DNA of 64,000 nt from Eudorina sp. 2006-703-Eu-15 (GCA_003117195.1 BDSI01000082.1:372001-436000), one strand, 5' to 3'. Counted from the first letter of the stretch, positions 1 to 13,736 are shown. Notes: generated by a model from the letters alone, not told the origin. A program made the numbers and translations.

Positions 1-1898
1 ATACCGTCCACGTATGCCGCCAGCTGGGCCGATGTAAGTCAAGGGCTACCACGCCAAGTTTCTAGTACCGCCATCCATACATGAGAACACGTCGAGGTGT
101 ACGGCATTGGGTGGTTTGATGAGTACGGTACCGCGCACTCCTGCTTGACTTAGCCGGTTGGATGGGCGGGCGGGAAAGGAGCGCGAGGCATGCTCCGGGG
201 GAAAGCCGAGACTTTATTAGCAGCGGCGTAGATTTATTGTTTGGTGAATAAGGTCCGTCAAGTACACACATGACTTGGAGAGCCGGAGGCTGTTCCACAA
301 GCACGCCCAATGATCGCAATCACGCAGCAGGAGCGCAAAACGCTGCAATGTAGGAAATTGAACTCCGAAACGGAGAGGTAGAAGAAGGATGCGAAGGATG
401 TCTGCATGTTTATATGTGTTTTGAATCTGCATTCGGACTTCCCAGACGCACCGGGACGGATGCAGACAGCGGGGGAAGACAAACAACCGGCGGGTCGCTC
501 GGAAGCACGGCTTTGAGTGCGTTGGCCGCAGGTTAGTGCAGCTTAACGTGTACATGCTTCTCTGTATTTTTGCTAATTTCAAAAATACTGAAATAAAATG
601 TCACAGCAGCCTGTCACAGCCAGAATAGCGGCGTCTGACAATTAGCATATGCGCGCACGCGACTTACCGCGATAGCAAGGAATTTTGCTTTATGCACAAT
701 TTGTATTTTATACGTCTTTACTACGGGCAACAACTGATTGTAACCGAAAGCATGTCATTACTAGGAACAATGCCTACGGTACGGAATGGTCGGCAAGGAC
801 TAAACATATTCACTCTTGCCGCCAATTAGCCAATAATACAGCGTAACGTTTACTGCAACCTAGAGTCGCACGTCAGTTGTGTCAGTTGCAAAAGGCCGCG
901 CGTCGGCAAGTATGGATCTCAATTCCTCCGAGGTGGGCGCCGCGTTGGCGGCACTTTGAATTACGGTCGCCACGTCAAAATATATCATAAATTTTAACCA
1001 TTTAAATATTGTTCATACGCATATAACACATTCATCCACTTGATAGCAACTAAGGAAGGCGTGCCGTAGGACGCCGTCATCAGAACGATCAAACATAAGG
1101 TAACAATCAAGCAATTCCCCATGCATAGCTAGTGATGATACAAAACTACACTGTTCACGCCTTTGATTGTGTTGTGATGCGCAATGATTAGATAATGTCG
1201 CAGCCTACGACATCTCGTCCATGGCGTGCTCTTTTGCTATTCCATGTTTGTGATGATTCCTTAAGTATTGCCAGCTGTGATCAAGTTTTGTTAACCAGGA
1301 TTGCCTCTCCCATCCCGCTGTGACCATCTTGAGCCTCGACATCCAGCTGTTTTCGCGGCCCGGAGCGTTCATCAACCAAGCTTATGGGGGCCTGTTTTCC
1401 AAGAGGGCTTTAAAATGTCAGGCATCTCAAGGTGTGTTGAGTGCAAGAAGTGCCTGCCATATCGCCCGCGCAAATTCAGCGTCCCAGGCAGACATGGGGC
1501 CTTCAAGGCGGAATGCAATTGACCGAACGTAGGTGATTACACATTACTATAATTGCATATGTTTGGATGTGGTGTGCTGCAACTGCGGCCTTCCGTGTAG
1601 ATGTTCGCTTATGCATGAGCAACAGGTCACCAGGCCAACGCTGTGACCCGGCACTGGGGTATTCAACCTTGGTAGTGATGACTGCAAAGTAAGGCAGTTC
1701 GGCCTATGCGCTCCATTTGCGCGATTGTTCTGTGGCCAAGGCCGTATACATCCTTTGTCCAACCTTCATGTACCCACCATGGTGCTCATGCATAAATAAA
1801 GCTGTATGAGGCATCGCTGCCTGCAAAGCTTCAGAACGGGACGACGTGACAACACTTGACAAGTCGAATCGCTGACAAGTCGAATCGCCGACCACCGT
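1..1898. other. AT-richer intergenic region, no supported gene
   Basis: This stretch is clearly less GC-rich than the rest of the window, especially around 540-1,300, and the reading frames in it are short and have no splice context. A 121-codon frame on the minus strand (217-582) and a 73-codon frame on the plus strand (1301-1522) resemble no family I know. An upstream exon of the coiled-coil gene that follows could lie here, but I could not join one in phase. Confidence 0.4.
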
Positions 1899-4800
1899 AT
1901 GGCGGTCGACAAGTACGGTCCAACTGCTGCCCGCACTCAAAGCAATCTGACAGCCAGCACCCCACCCGCATCCCACACATCCACTCCCTCTCCCCCAAAC
2001 TCCAGAACCGCTGCCCCTTGCCCGATGCTGCCCTGCCCTGTCTGGCGCCCTCATGGAAGGAAGCGAGACGGCCCTCGCTCGTGGCGTCGCCACGTCAGCG
2101 CACTCTTCGGCAGCCGCAGCAGTGCGCGCTCGGATGACGCCGACGGCGGGTCCGCCACCGCCGCCGCCGCCGCCGCGGCCAGCGGCCCGTCCTCCTCCTC
2201 GACCTCCGAGTGCAGCGCCGGTGCCCCGGCCACCGTCATGATCCTCCTCGAAGGCGACTACGGACACTACGGGCACGTGGACAGCACCGATGATGGCAGC
2301 CCTGCGGAGCTCTCCAGCGCCAGCGCACCTGAACTGCAGCGCTCCGTTGCAACCAGCATGGCCCCCAGTTCCGCCTCCGTCCCCGTGTCTGTTGCCTCCA
2401 AGGGGCCCGGCGTGGTGGAAGGGACATTGGAGCTGCGAGACCGGGCCGCGGGTGCTGTCAAGCACAGCCACAGCATGGCATCCCGGCGGGCGGTCCCCCG
2501 GTCTGCGGCGGCGTCAGGCGCACCAGCTGCGCCGTCCCGGGAGTTGCAGCACCTGCAGCAGCGGCACACTCGGGTGGCTGCAGCGTCCGAGGACGTGCTT
2601 TCCGTCGCTTTGGTCGGTCCCGAGGCCGCTGGTGTTGGCAGCATCAGCGTCGGTGATGATGTCCACGTCAGCCGGACAGCCACCGCTGCGGCGGCGGCCC
2701 CGGCCGTCGCAACTACAGCGGTAGCGGAGGCGGCGCAGCCTGATGTTATTGTGGCGGTGCGGCTGCTGGAGGCGCTGCGCACGGAGAACGAGCAGCTGAG
2801 GTTGCGCCTGTCAACCACGGCGGATGAGCTTGGTACGGCACAGCTGGGTGCACTGGGCTGACGGCTTGGCTGTTGAATGACTGATGGGGTCTGTGCGCAT
2901 CGGCAGAGGCAGGACGCAGAAGCGACAGCCGTCGGTGCTGCACGGGTGCAAGGGTTGCTGAACGTCGCTGCTGGTATCTACGCAGCAGCTGCTGTAAACG
3001 TCGTCTTCGGAAGCAGGCGTGTTTCGAAAAAGAACCCGCGGCATGTATGTGTGTGTAATGAGAAGCCCATGTATGTGTGTGTGTGCGTGTTCAAAAAAAA
3101 AAGGAACCCGCGCGACCCCGCCCACGTGTAAACATGTATGTGTGTTTAGAAAAGGAACCATATGTTCGTATCCAGGCACGGCATGCGCGTGCGCAAACGG
3201 GTGTCTGAATGGGCAGCTGTCTGCTCCCCTTTAAACCCTACGCCGACGGCTCCCCGGACCTCTGCACCTGCGCGCAGCCGACCGCGTGGACGAGCTGGAG
3301 CGGCTGCGGGCGCGGATGGATACCGCCACGGCCGCGGCTGCGGCGGCCGCGGCGTCGGCGGTGGCGGCGTCGGCGGAGCGGGACGCTGAGGCCCTGAGGG
3401 CGGAGAACGAGCAGCTGCGGGAGCAGTTGGCGGACACGGCGACACGGCTGGGTGAGGAGGTGTGCGGATGAGGCGTGAAGGGCAGTTGATTCTTCAGCAG
3501 TTGCACGGAGGGAGCCGTCCTGTGCTGCCCCGGCGTTGCTCTGCGCCTTCATTCTCCACTGATGGGACCGTCCCACGGGTCCCGGTCGCAGTCGCCTGCG
3601 CTAGATCGCCTCACGTCCCTCACGGTGGCGTCGTGCGCAGATGGGGGTGCAGGACGTCGGGTCCGGGACGGCCACACATATCGCCCGCGCCCGTCGTCGC
3701 CCGCAACCGAAAGCGATGCTCCTCCTTGTCCCCGACTTCCTCCAAGGCGACTGTGCCGTTTGTGTGTGAACCCAACCGGGTCACTTCGCCGATGATGTCC
3801 TCCGGTCATGGCATCTCGATTTTGCGTGGTCACTCAAACGTTTGGATCACACACTCACACACTCTCTCTCGCGCGCGCGGCTTCTCGCGTCTCCTTTTCG
3901 TTTTACAAACACACACACACTCTCTCTCTCTCAAACTCTCTTTCTGACTCGCATGCTCACTCTCTTCCTCTCGCTCTCTCACTCTGTGCATCAGCTGACC
4001 GAGAGGACCAACTTCACCGGATGCGGGCCCAGCTGGAGGACCTGGAAGAGGCCCGGGCGCTGTACCGCCGGCAGCTGACCAACCACCTCAACGATCTCGA
4101 TGACGGCCTACAACTACCCCTACCGCCGGTTCCCAGGGCCAACACGCTGCATCGTCACCTCGGCAGCTCAACATCGCTTGGGGACGCTACGAGCGATCGC
4201 GTCAACGGCCGCTGGGAGCTTCCTGAGGGCATGATGCGCGTCGCGGCGACGGACCCACTTCGCGCCAGCGGCGCCGCCGAGTCGTCGTACATGTACAACG
4301 ACGGCGGCGCCGCCGCTGGGCTGTCGTGGTGCGCCACAAGTGCCCGTCCCCGGACTGGCGGCCCGCTGCTGATGCAGTGCCTGCCGCCCCTGACCTACAC
4401 CATCCCGGCTCGCAACAGTCGACGGGGGCAAGGGCACGGCGGCGGCGGCGGTGGCAACGACAAGTACGGCATCCATGCAGCGCTGCCGTCAGCCCACCAG
4501 ATGGCCGCGCAGGCGCCCCTACAGCCGCGGCTGCTGCTGCCGGCTGCTCAGCCACAGCCCTCTCCCTTGTCGCATGGGCCGCCAGCCGCCACCGCGGGGT
4601 TGCCCTTGAATGGAGACTCGCCATTCTCCCGTCCCGGCGGCGTGGCCGCAGCCGCGGCCGTCATTGCCGTGGTTCCAGTGGCAGAGACTGCCGCCGCCGC
4701 CACCGGATCCGCAACATGCGCTGGTGCCGCGTCTTCAGCGGCTACTGCCCGCCCCGCGCCGCCAACCCGCCCGACGGCTCCGCCGCCACCGCCCGTGTCT

Positions 4801-5499
4801 CACGCGCCTAGTAGCCACCACAATCCATTGTCATCGGAGGCCAGCTGTGAAAGCACACGGTCCGACTCCTCGTTCACGAACTCTGCACCCACGTGGAGCT
4901 TTGGAACCGGTCACAGCTCCCCATCAGAAGGCGTGTCCCTGGAGCTTAGCCCCGTGGGTCCCGATGAGTCGCCATCTTGCGCAGGGGTTGCGCCGCCGTC
5001 GGGAGCTGGCCAAGGAGAGCGGCCGCTGGACGTCGGCACCCCGTTGACAGTGGAGCGCGCGAGGCCATCGCTGGGAAGGGGACTGGAAGCATCACCGTCG
5101 TCGTCGGTGGTGTCCACTCAAATCCCGTCTCGTGCATCGCTGCCAGCAGTGCGGGAGCAGCAGGTCCCCCAACACAGCAGGGGCAACAGCACCTGCTACA
5201 GCTGGCGGCGCTTGCGGCCGCAGGTTTCTGGCCCCGCCGCCGCTACTGCCATCGGCGTTCGTCGCGCGCTATTCCACGAGCCCAGCAGTCCCTCGACGGG
5301 GAAGGAAGGCGCAGCAAGGGGTTACCGATGCGGCGGTGATGGGGAGCTGCCGGATGTGGAGAGCGCGGCCGCAGCAGTAGCGGCAAAGCCGTGGTACTAC
5401 AGCCCTGAAGAAGAGTTGCTGCAGCTGGGATGGACAGGAGGGGCAGGGGCGGCCGCCAGGCCGGACCTTGCCAACATGCTCGCGATGTCTTTTGTCTAG
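1899..5499 (+). CDS. Coiled-coil, low-complexity protein of unknown function (3 exons assembled)
   Basis: I do not recognise this gene. Three exons join in phase: about 1899-2832, 3278-3451 and 3995-5499, together 2,613 nt or 870 codons. Donors are G|GTACGG and G|GTGAGG. Acceptors follow GCGCAG and CATCAG. The N-terminal 280 residues are Ala/Ser/Pro-rich. Three leucine-zipper-like helices follow, one at the end of exon 1 (about residues 286-311), one filling exon 2 (312-369) and one opening exon 3 (370-410). The remaining 450 residues are low-complexity Ala/Pro/Gly/Ser, ending in MLAMSFV and TAG at 5497. No membrane segment or catalytic motif is visible, so a scaffold or filament-associated role is only a guess. 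The start is uncertain. The ATG at 1899 is the first in frame, but an acceptor-like CTCCAG at about 2000-2005 suggests that an upstream exon may exist. I saw no TGTAA signal in the kilobase after the stop. Confidence 0.55.
2833..3277 (+). other. Intron 1 of coiled-coil gene, carrying GT-rich repeats
   Basis: This intron starts GTACGG and ends GCGCAG. At about 3015-3170 it contains repeated blocks of the form (TG)n, then TTTAGAAAAGGAACC or a close variant, then a GCCC/CGCG stretch. These are antisense copies of the AC-tailed repeat blocks seen elsewhere in the window, for example near 7,000-7,110, 19,437 and 57,960-58,110. Confidence 0.5.
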
Positions 5500-8115
5500 G
5501 TCTACGCTGATTTTTTGGCGGGCAGCAGCCATGAGGGCGAGGAGTGACGGGTCTTAGGAGAGACCATGCGTAAATGGGAGGTACGCAAGAGAGGGAATCA
5601 GACCGTCGGTCGTTGGTCATTGGTTAGTTCATCGATTGATTGAGATTGAGGCGCCCGCTGACTTCCGCAGCCGCCTGTGGGCGGACAGCTTTGTTGCTGC
5701 CAGCACAGTGATGATGCTCCGAGCGTAGCGGTGATACCACCAACGCAGTAGTGGTTGAGAACTTGAGACAGTGGGGGTTCAAGCCTGGCCAAGCGACTCG
5801 ACGGATTATCCCGGCCCCCTTCCTTGTTGGGCACTGGAGTCGGGCGCAGCAGTCAATGCGTGTTGTTGGCTTCCAAGGGTGAATGTGCTTCCGGCATGTG
5901 TACGGCATGTGTACGGTGTTTCAAGTGAATGTACACAGGATGGCTGTGTTGTTGTATGTGCGCTTTGTTGTGTCGCTGGGATATATGGCTACTGTGGCGG
6001 TGCACAACCGAGCACTCGGGGCTCCCCGAGGAGATTGGATGTGTATCGGTGTGCCGTATTATTTGCAGGTCGTCTGGTACGGCATGCATGGCGGCCGTTG
6101 CGAGTGTAGAGCAGGTCGCGAGAGTTGGTGCGTGTGGATTTATTTTAGGTTTACAAAACGTGTCACGTAGCTAGTTTCGACGTTGTCGTGCCCAAACTGT
6201 ACTGCAGATAGACCCGTACCAGCAGCTCGTCGCGTAGTGTGTCAAGGCCCTTGAGTGTGCGCGTCTGGTACGGCAGATTACTGAGGCATCCGCCAAGTAA
6301 ACAAAGCACAATCGATTATGCTATCTTGAATGCCATGTTGGTGTGTGATTCTAGTTTAGCCGATGTGTTACGTTGTGTGCACAGGGGTTCTAAGTGGGCA
6401 GGTAGGTCGTTGCCAATGAAGGACATCGCAGGTCGTTAGCCGCTAGGATGTTGCATGGAAGACAGCGTATGTCAGTCAACGGATCGAGATTTTTATGTGG
6501 TGGAGATTGTACGGGCGCTTGAATGCCCGAGAAATTGAATTTGTTGTGGTCCGTCATCCCTGCAGGGTTATTAGTTTTTGCAAGTCAAACCGGACCTGCC
6601 TGGGTTTCGAGCCTGACGTTTGGGTGAAGCAAGCTTGATGTTCATATGTCTAAGGTAACGGTGCTTGCCCCATGTCTAGGGCAAGCCCAAGACCATGTGC
6701 TTACGGACGGAGGTGAGTTGCCATGGGTAGGTGCGTGGGTCCTTGGGCCCAGGTGGCCCAGGTGTATGACCCACACCTATCTACCAGCAGGCACCTCTAT
6801 GCCGAAAGATACATTGCAACAAGATATGCCCAGAATGGGAGGATGGCTTTGTGCGTGGTGCTGCAGCACATACCTGGTCGTGCATGCGGTCGCTCGTCCC
6901 AGAACCTAGGTGTACGACAGGTGGATCCACCTGGTGCCGCACGCACGCACGCCTGCTGTGCGTTTTGGTGCAGCTGCAGTGGGGTGTGTGTGTGTGTGTA
7001 TGTGTGTGTGTGTGTGTGTTGTGTTTTGACACAGAACCCCTATACATGGCGTGTGTTGTGTTTTGACACAGAACCCCGATACATGGCGTGTGTTGTGTCT
7101 AGAAAAAGAACCCCCTTACAGGTTGTGCACGCTTGTGGGATGTGCACGCCGGCAGCGGGGTCTCTCTGAGTGCTTCTGGGTGAGACGCCGCGGTTTCTGT
7201 GCTGCCCGGCCGTTGCTTATGGCCGCGAAAGCGATACTGAGCCAGGGTTTCAGGGTTTTAGATTCGTACTGGACTTCCTAGACAGGCGTACGTGGGTTTC
7301 AGCGTAGGCACAGCGGTGTACGGGCACACGCGGCCGTGCGAAGTATTCCCGGTTCAAGGACGGGGCTGGATGCGCATATCTGTCTGCGCACGCAGGATTT
7401 ATACTGGGGGTAGGTAGCAGCAGGCAGCAGGAGGGGGAGTGAAGTACTTGAGTGGTGCGGGGTATTCTCAGAAGGTTCCGCACCGATGGAGGGGCTGCAG
7501 GATGAGCATCTGGCTCGCGAGGTCGGGTTGAGGCGGTTTATTTTTGCCCCGGGCGGCATGCCGCTTGCCCAGCAGGCAGGAAGCAGCAGCAGGAGGAGGA
7601 GAAGGGAGAAGACGGAGGAAGAGGAAGACAAGGAGGAGGAAAATGTGGTATCAGCAGGATGGTGTCTGGTGTCTGGTGGGTCCATCGGGGCGGTCTGATG
7701 GAGTCATGTGTGTGTAGGCAGGGCGCATCGAGGTTGGTGCGTGAGGATTTAGGTCAGACGCAACGTCTTTTTCGGATTTATCTTACTGCGGGACCCATGC
7801 GGGGCCCTGGCAGCTTTCGGTTTGCACTGTCTTTATTTTGGTTTCTCGATCCAATGGAACACGGCCGCATTGCCGTACGCCATCCATCATCGCCGCGGCG
7901 CTTGGCTGAAGTACGTCGAGTGCGTGCACGAACTCGATTGGGTCACATCTGTGCTACATGTGCTGCTGTGCACGAGACGACGAGAGCCTGCACGCTGCGG
8001 TCTCTTTCCTCGGTTGGCGTTACCGGTCGGCATCGATCACCGTTTCTTGCCTGGTGGAACTCGTTCGCAGTATCGCCGCGTGTGCAAGCGCATTTGAAGC
8101 AAGCCCGCCAATATG

Positions 8116-8222
8116 TCGGGGTAGTCGGGGTAGTTGGGGTAGTCGGGGTAGTTGGGGTAGTCGGGGTAGTCGGGGTAGTTGGGGTAGTCGGGGTAGTTGG
8201 GGTAGTTGGGGTAGTCGGGGTG
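8116..8222. repeat. Minisatellite, 9-bp unit (GGGGTAGTY)n
   Basis: About twelve head-to-tail copies of a nine-base unit that alternates C and T at its last position. The unit length is a multiple of three, so long spurious reading frames cross it. Confidence 0.85.
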
Positions 8223-8386
8223 CGCCTCCGTTTCGTGCCCCAGCGAGCGAGGCTCCGTCGGTGCTCTCTCCAGTCAGTGCCTGCCTGCTCCGCGCGCTCT
8301 GCGTGCGTGTCGCGACTGCATGAGCTTGGGCTCCAGCAAAGTCCGGTTCGAGAGGGTTGGATTCGATCGGGTTGGATTCGAGTCCA

Positions 8387-8516
8387 GGCACCCGACCCCC
8401 GCGGCCCTCTCTGCCAAGCACCCGACCCCCGCGACCCTCTCTGCCAGGCACCCGACCCCCGCGACCCTCTCTGCCAGGCACCCGACCTCCGCGACCCTCT
8501 CTGCCAGGCACCCGAT
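8387..8516. repeat. Minisatellite, 30-bp unit, four and a third copies
   Basis: The unit begins GGCACCCGACCCCCGCG and ends CTCTCTGCCA. Copies start near 8387, 8417, 8447 and 8477, with a partial fifth at 8507. They differ by only single bases, which suggests recent expansion. Confidence 0.85.
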
Positions 8517-10329
8517 GAGACCTGCTGGCGGTCGGGGGTTAGCTTGCGAGGGAGACATTCTTTTCAGCCATAAGGAAGGCCTTGTTATCCCAGCCCCTGC
8601 TCTCGGCGATTTGGTCTTCTCAAGCAAACAACGTGTCGTCTGTCGTGGCCGACCGAGTCAGTGGTATGCTGAACCACGGCTCCAATCCAAACCCAAGAAC
8701 CAAGCCCGCCGTGCGTGGGAGACCCGGGGCGACGGAGACCCACATGACATGACGGCCACCTTGTAACGATCAACGACATGACATGACAGGACGGCCACAC
8801 ATTTTCAGTTTTTCCACAATACGGTAGCAATGGATGCGCAACGAACCGGGTTCACAGCTACGCACGCGTGCACTCGGCAGCAGCGGCGACGCAGCAGCAG
8901 CAGCCAGGAACGCACCAGTTCCCCCAGATAACCTGTTGTACGGATTGGCTACTGCTGCCGGTAAGTATGGCCTGTGTCGGCAAAACACGCACCACCCCAT
9001 GACGGAGGAACAGGCCGCCCTTCTCCGCACCACCGCTGAGATTCATACCGGTCGGGGAGTCCGCACCACCGGCGTGATAGCGGTGAGACAGCAACCAGTG
9101 AGATACCAACCAGCGATAGAGAGATACGGAAAACAGGTACGGCGGACAGTACGGGTAGATACGGTAGATACGGTAGATTCACAGACAGACAAGACAGAGG
9201 GGTAACGTAACCGTTACAAGGTGGACCCGTTACATAGTTGCTACGTCGAACATCGAGATGAACACCGACCACCAGCAACAGCAGGCCGATGCAACGAACA
9301 GAACCTGGTGCTGATTGATTTAAACATACGTAGTTGCAGCATGCAGCAATTGCTTAACAGCAAAACAGGAGCGCTCGGGAGCCAGCAGCCATCCTCTTCC
9401 ATTCAGATCGATTCGTTCCTTCAGTTTTTATCATCGATCCCAGCCGGGGTACGACAGGGTACGACGGGGTACGACGCGCAACGTCCGTCGAGCGACTAAT
9501 GGGGCGGCGCTCCGTACAATCGGTGCCGCTGAGTGCCGTACGAGGCCGCGTCGATACATATGACTGGGAAACGGGCTCCAGCCCCAACAGGGGAGCTTAT
9601 TGAGAGACGTCGTGAAACAGTCTCCAGTGCGCGACAGAAAAAGATAGCAATTCCGTCAAGGTGCCGTACGTAACGTTATGTCGAATGCCCCACCTGCAGT
9701 TCGTCCGAGGGCTAGCTCGTCACCGCAAGGCAAGCTAAGATATTTTATCGCACAAGGCACACACGCCGCGGAGCGCCACAAAGCCTCACGCGCGCTGCCC
9801 TCACGTCGAGCTGCCCGACATGCCTCTGCGTGCGAGTAGGCCCTGCCTGGCAAGCGAACCGGCCGCAAAATAATCCAACAGACCGATCCACCACCTGCCA
9901 TGCTTTTCCAACCCATTTGCCTCCCGATCCGGTCAATCAGCCCTCACCGCCGTGACGTCCAGGAACCCCCTCTCCGTCCATGGGGCATTGACAACATTGC
10001 CCCCCGGGCATTCACGTTCAGTCGCGGATTTATAGAGAGCACCTAGTGGCCCCCCAAACGCGCCTGGGCGTGACTTTCCCGTCACCTCATTCACACACGC
10101 TTACGGGCGCATAAAACATACCGGCCACATAAGACTTACGGTATTATTACTGCATGTTACTGCATATCACGTATAGAAACGTCCGGGCGACATTACTTGC
10201 AATTCACTTCACTGTGCATGCATACAACCGTACAAACGAGTTCACGAAATGTGGGGGGAAGGCTCCGCAACGAGACGCATTCCCTCGCACGTCAGGACGG
10301 CTGTCAAGCGGCTGTCGTGATGCGTGTGT

Positions 10330-10414
10330 GATCACAGACCAGACCAGACCAGATCGCAGACCAGATCGCAGACCAGATCGCAGACGAGATCGCAGACCAG
10401 ACCAGACCAGACCA
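10330..10414. repeat. Tandem repeat of GACCAGATCGCA-type 12-mers
   Basis: Alternating AGACCAG and GATCGC blocks repeat about seven times and run directly into a short (CA)n tract. Confidence 0.75.
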
Positions 10415-10679
10415 CACACACACACACGGGTGTCTCCTTGCTAACACACGGGTGTCTTATCTAAACACAGGTGTATCCGCGAGGGCTCCTGCCAAGCGAC
10501 GCCCATCCACAGGATCCCCATGCGCACCGCATCCCCCCATCCGCGTGTTGGCTCATCATCAGAGGTCACTGGTCAGGCAAGAGCGCGTGTCGTACAGGAA
10601 GGGTGGCTGCGCCCGGAAATGCCCTTGTACGTAACAACGGCCCCATACCCCGCGTTCGCGTGTGTGGATGCGTGTGTAT

Positions 10680-10732
10680 GCGGGTGCGGGTGCGGGTGCG
10701 GGTGCGGGTGCGGGTGCGGGTGCGGGTGTTGG
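10680..10732. repeat. (GGGTGC)n hexanucleotide repeat
   Basis: About nine perfect copies of a GC-rich six-base unit. No gene context is visible. Confidence 0.85.
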
Positions 10733-11533
10733 GCGGCGAGACCCGCCGCGTGTGTGTCTTATGAGTGGATGCGTGAGCCTCACAACAGCCCGTCAAGACA
10801 AGGGTCACTGGACGGCACCGCGCCCTTCACAGATGGTGGTGAGGCGCGGAAAAGCCGTGGTCACGGGTAGACCCGCAAGTGTCCCATAAGGGTGCCATAA
10901 GGGCCCGCTGCACCACTGACCCACGGGTCGACTGGCGCACGGGTTTACTGACCGACGGGCACTTTCGCATGAATAACAAAGGATGGCGGGTCGGAGAGCG
11001 ACATACACCCGCTCGCGGTCCCATGGGTCTCTATCGGCAGTCGACCCGTCTGTCCGCACGTGGCCGCCGCCCCCACGTGGGCCTCGTACCCCACACCGCG
11101 CGTCCCAGTGGACTTCATCCCGCGGGACGCATGCTCGGCCTAGTCGCAGCCGTTGCATGTTCGTGGCGGCGCCCTCCCTGCCTCCCAGACAGCCCGATCG
11201 CTGTCCCCGCCCATGCTCGGGTCCAGGCTGTCCATCGGCGGCCTCACCGCAGAACCCACCTCACCGCATAACACGACACAACGCCACACTACACCACACC
11301 ACGCCACACCAAAACCAACCCACACCAAACCACAAGGCGCGGCCCGGCATTGTTGATCGCGAACATCCCACCGTCGCATCTCAGATCACTCGAGCGCCAC
11401 CGCTTTCCCGTCAGGGCATGCATATACATCCGTCCATGCACGTTGAAAACACAATTCTCTCATCAGTGCTGTCGTGGTTCCCGTAAGAACCTACCAGAGC
11501 TGACCAACCAACAGCGACGAGCAGAAGCCGTCC

Positions 11534-11603
11534 ATACCGTACCGTGCCATGCCGTACCGCACCGCACCGTATCGTATCGTATCGTACCGTAACGTATCGT
11601 ATG
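11534..11603. repeat. Pentanucleotide tract (CCGTA/TCGTA)n
   Basis: Runs of CCGTA, CCGCA and TCGTA pentamers. The unit resembles the GTACGG/CCGTAC words that recur through the window. Confidence 0.7.
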
Positions 11604-12092
11604 TGGGAAGAAACTAAGAGACGACCCCGAAGCGGATGAGGTGCACGATGCGATACGCGCGTGTGAATTGATGAGCGGGTCAGTGATTGAGTGATTGAGT
11701 GGCGGCAGCAGCTGCAGCAGACCTCTAATCAATGTGTTGGCACATAATAAGGCCTTCGAACGCGACACGAAACACCCCCGGGCGGGTTGCCCAACGCCCA
11801 ACCCCGCGCAGCCCAAGTTCATATGGCAGAAAAGGAAAAAAAAGGGTCGAAGACACCAACGTGTGACAGCAACGTGACGTGAACTTCTCTTGCGGCCGAT
11901 AACAGTCGAGCGCTCAGACACCCAGTCGCTCGAGCACAGCGCAGCACTAAGGCATCCGAGAGTCCTCGAGCACCCATGGCGAGACACCAAATACGGAAGT
12001 TAAGCAGCAGCGCAAGCAGCAGCGCAAGCAGCGGCAGCAGCGGCAGCACCCGCAGCAGCAGCAACACCACCAGTTGCCGCAGTGCAGCAGAG

Positions 12093-12140
12093 CGTAGGTA
12101 GGTAGGTAGGTAGGTAGGTAGGTAGGTAGGTAGGTAGGTA
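12093..12140. repeat. (TAGG)n tetranucleotide microsatellite
   Basis: Twelve uninterrupted copies, followed 20 bases later by a palindromic GGCTATATATAGCC. That palindrome could be a TATA-like element, but no transcription unit can be attached to it. Confidence 0.85.
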
Positions 12141-13177
12141 ATCGCGGCTATATATAGCCATCATCCAAAGCTCATGTATGCCCCCATCGCGCTGTATCGT
12201 AAAACTCCGAGCCAATATTAATACACCACGGCCCCGCACGGGCCACGTCCCCTTCCTTCCCTCCCCACATGACCTCCCCGAGAGCGCCGACACGGCGCTT
12301 CCGTCGGCGCTGCACGGAAGCCAGGCGCCTTGTCTGTACCCAGCTACCAACCAGCGCAAAGCTGGGCCCCCTGTGAGAAGCAGTCACGGCCACCTGGAGT
12401 GGGCGAGGACTTCCTCAACCCTGCACCGCTCCAGCCCCGCTCCTGCAAATATGATCTCCCTGTCCGAGCAGTGGCTTTTCTCCCTCCCCCACTTCCTCCC
12501 TCCGCACCTCCCTCCCCCACTTTCTCCCTCCGCACCTCCCTCCCACCGGGCACCCCGGCAGGGCCCCCTCCGCGCAGCAGACTCCACCGTGTCGCTGAGT
12601 GTTTCGAAACTTTCGGGAAACCGCGCACATGGGCACGCGGCGGATGGGTGCGTTGGTGGCCAGACAGAGCAGGGGAATGGGTGTGCGTATGTGGCGCGGG
12701 TGTGCGCCCGTGTGCATATCAGTACCAAAGGAATAAAGCCAATACAGTTCCATGAGCCGCTGGGCTAGTCCCCGTCGGGGACCCTAGGGGCGGTGGCGGG
12801 GAGGTGAGGTAGGCAGGTGCTGCCGGGTGCGGGGGTGTGCTTATGGAGATGTGGAGCAGATGCGGAGGGTTGTATTGGGTCGGCCCACATCGAGCAGCGC
12901 CCAACCCACACACAAACACACACACATACACACACAGGAGGCACGCTGGCACCACCCTCCCCTCTTTCTTCCCCTCCGGCCGCCGTCTCCGTTTCCGGCT
13001 TCAGTGACCGTCATAAGTCACCCCACATGTGAGTGGGTACGGAACTTTGCGAGTACGGCAATTCGACCCGACCCAAGGCCTCAAAGCAGGCGTCCGGATA
13101 AAGGACAGCACGCGCAGACAGACACGCATCGGGCTTTTCCACACACACGTTGAGTCGGGCGGGTAGCTCCGTTAAAT

Positions 13178-13268
<91 letters not shown>
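13178..13268. repeat. (AC)n microsatellite, about 45 units
   Basis: A long uninterrupted dinucleotide tract that directly abuts the 5' end of the best dispersed-repeat copy at 13269. Confidence 0.9.
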
Positions 13269-13269
<1 letters not shown>

Positions 13270-13401
13270 TGGGACTCCTTATGGTCGACATACTTCGCCC
13301 TGGCATATTGGTAACTCTGGTCTCGGTCTCAGTCGTCGGTTGCATTGCTGGACACGGGTCTGCTTATTCGCGGCTCAGCTTTTCTCCTTGATAACACACA
13401 C
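13269..13401 (+). repeat. Dispersed AC-tailed repeat, copy 1
   Basis: A copy of about 130 bp, almost identical to the one at 22102-22235. Both run from TTGGGACT through a GTCTCGGTCTCAGTCGTCGG block to a CGCGGCTCAGCTTTTCTCC block and end GATAACACACAC. The third copy at 32312 lacks the first 43 bases. 5' truncation plus a simple (AC) 3' tail suggests a non-LTR or SINE-like retroposon family. The affiliation is inferred. Confidence 0.65.
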
Positions 13402-13736
13402 ATTGAGGGCTCCACATTGAGCGGCTCCGCTAAGCACACACTGAGACCCACACGCATCCGCCGGGAGCACACAAGCAAGCGGCTCGGTCTCCAAAAAGCA
13501 GGACCGCTCTGTGCACATCCATGGATGCGTCTATGCGTCTATGCGTAGACAAAGCTGGGTGACAGGTAGTTCAATGCTGCTGCCCGTGATGACAGAACCG
13601 CCACCTGCAGTGTGTCAATCCTGGTGATAAGGACAACGCGCTGGTCCGCGAGCCGGCGCCACCGGCGTTGTCTCTCGTTTGCGCCCACGCCCGCGGCATC
13701 CTCCCCTCCTTGGCAAGGGGAACACACACACATGAC

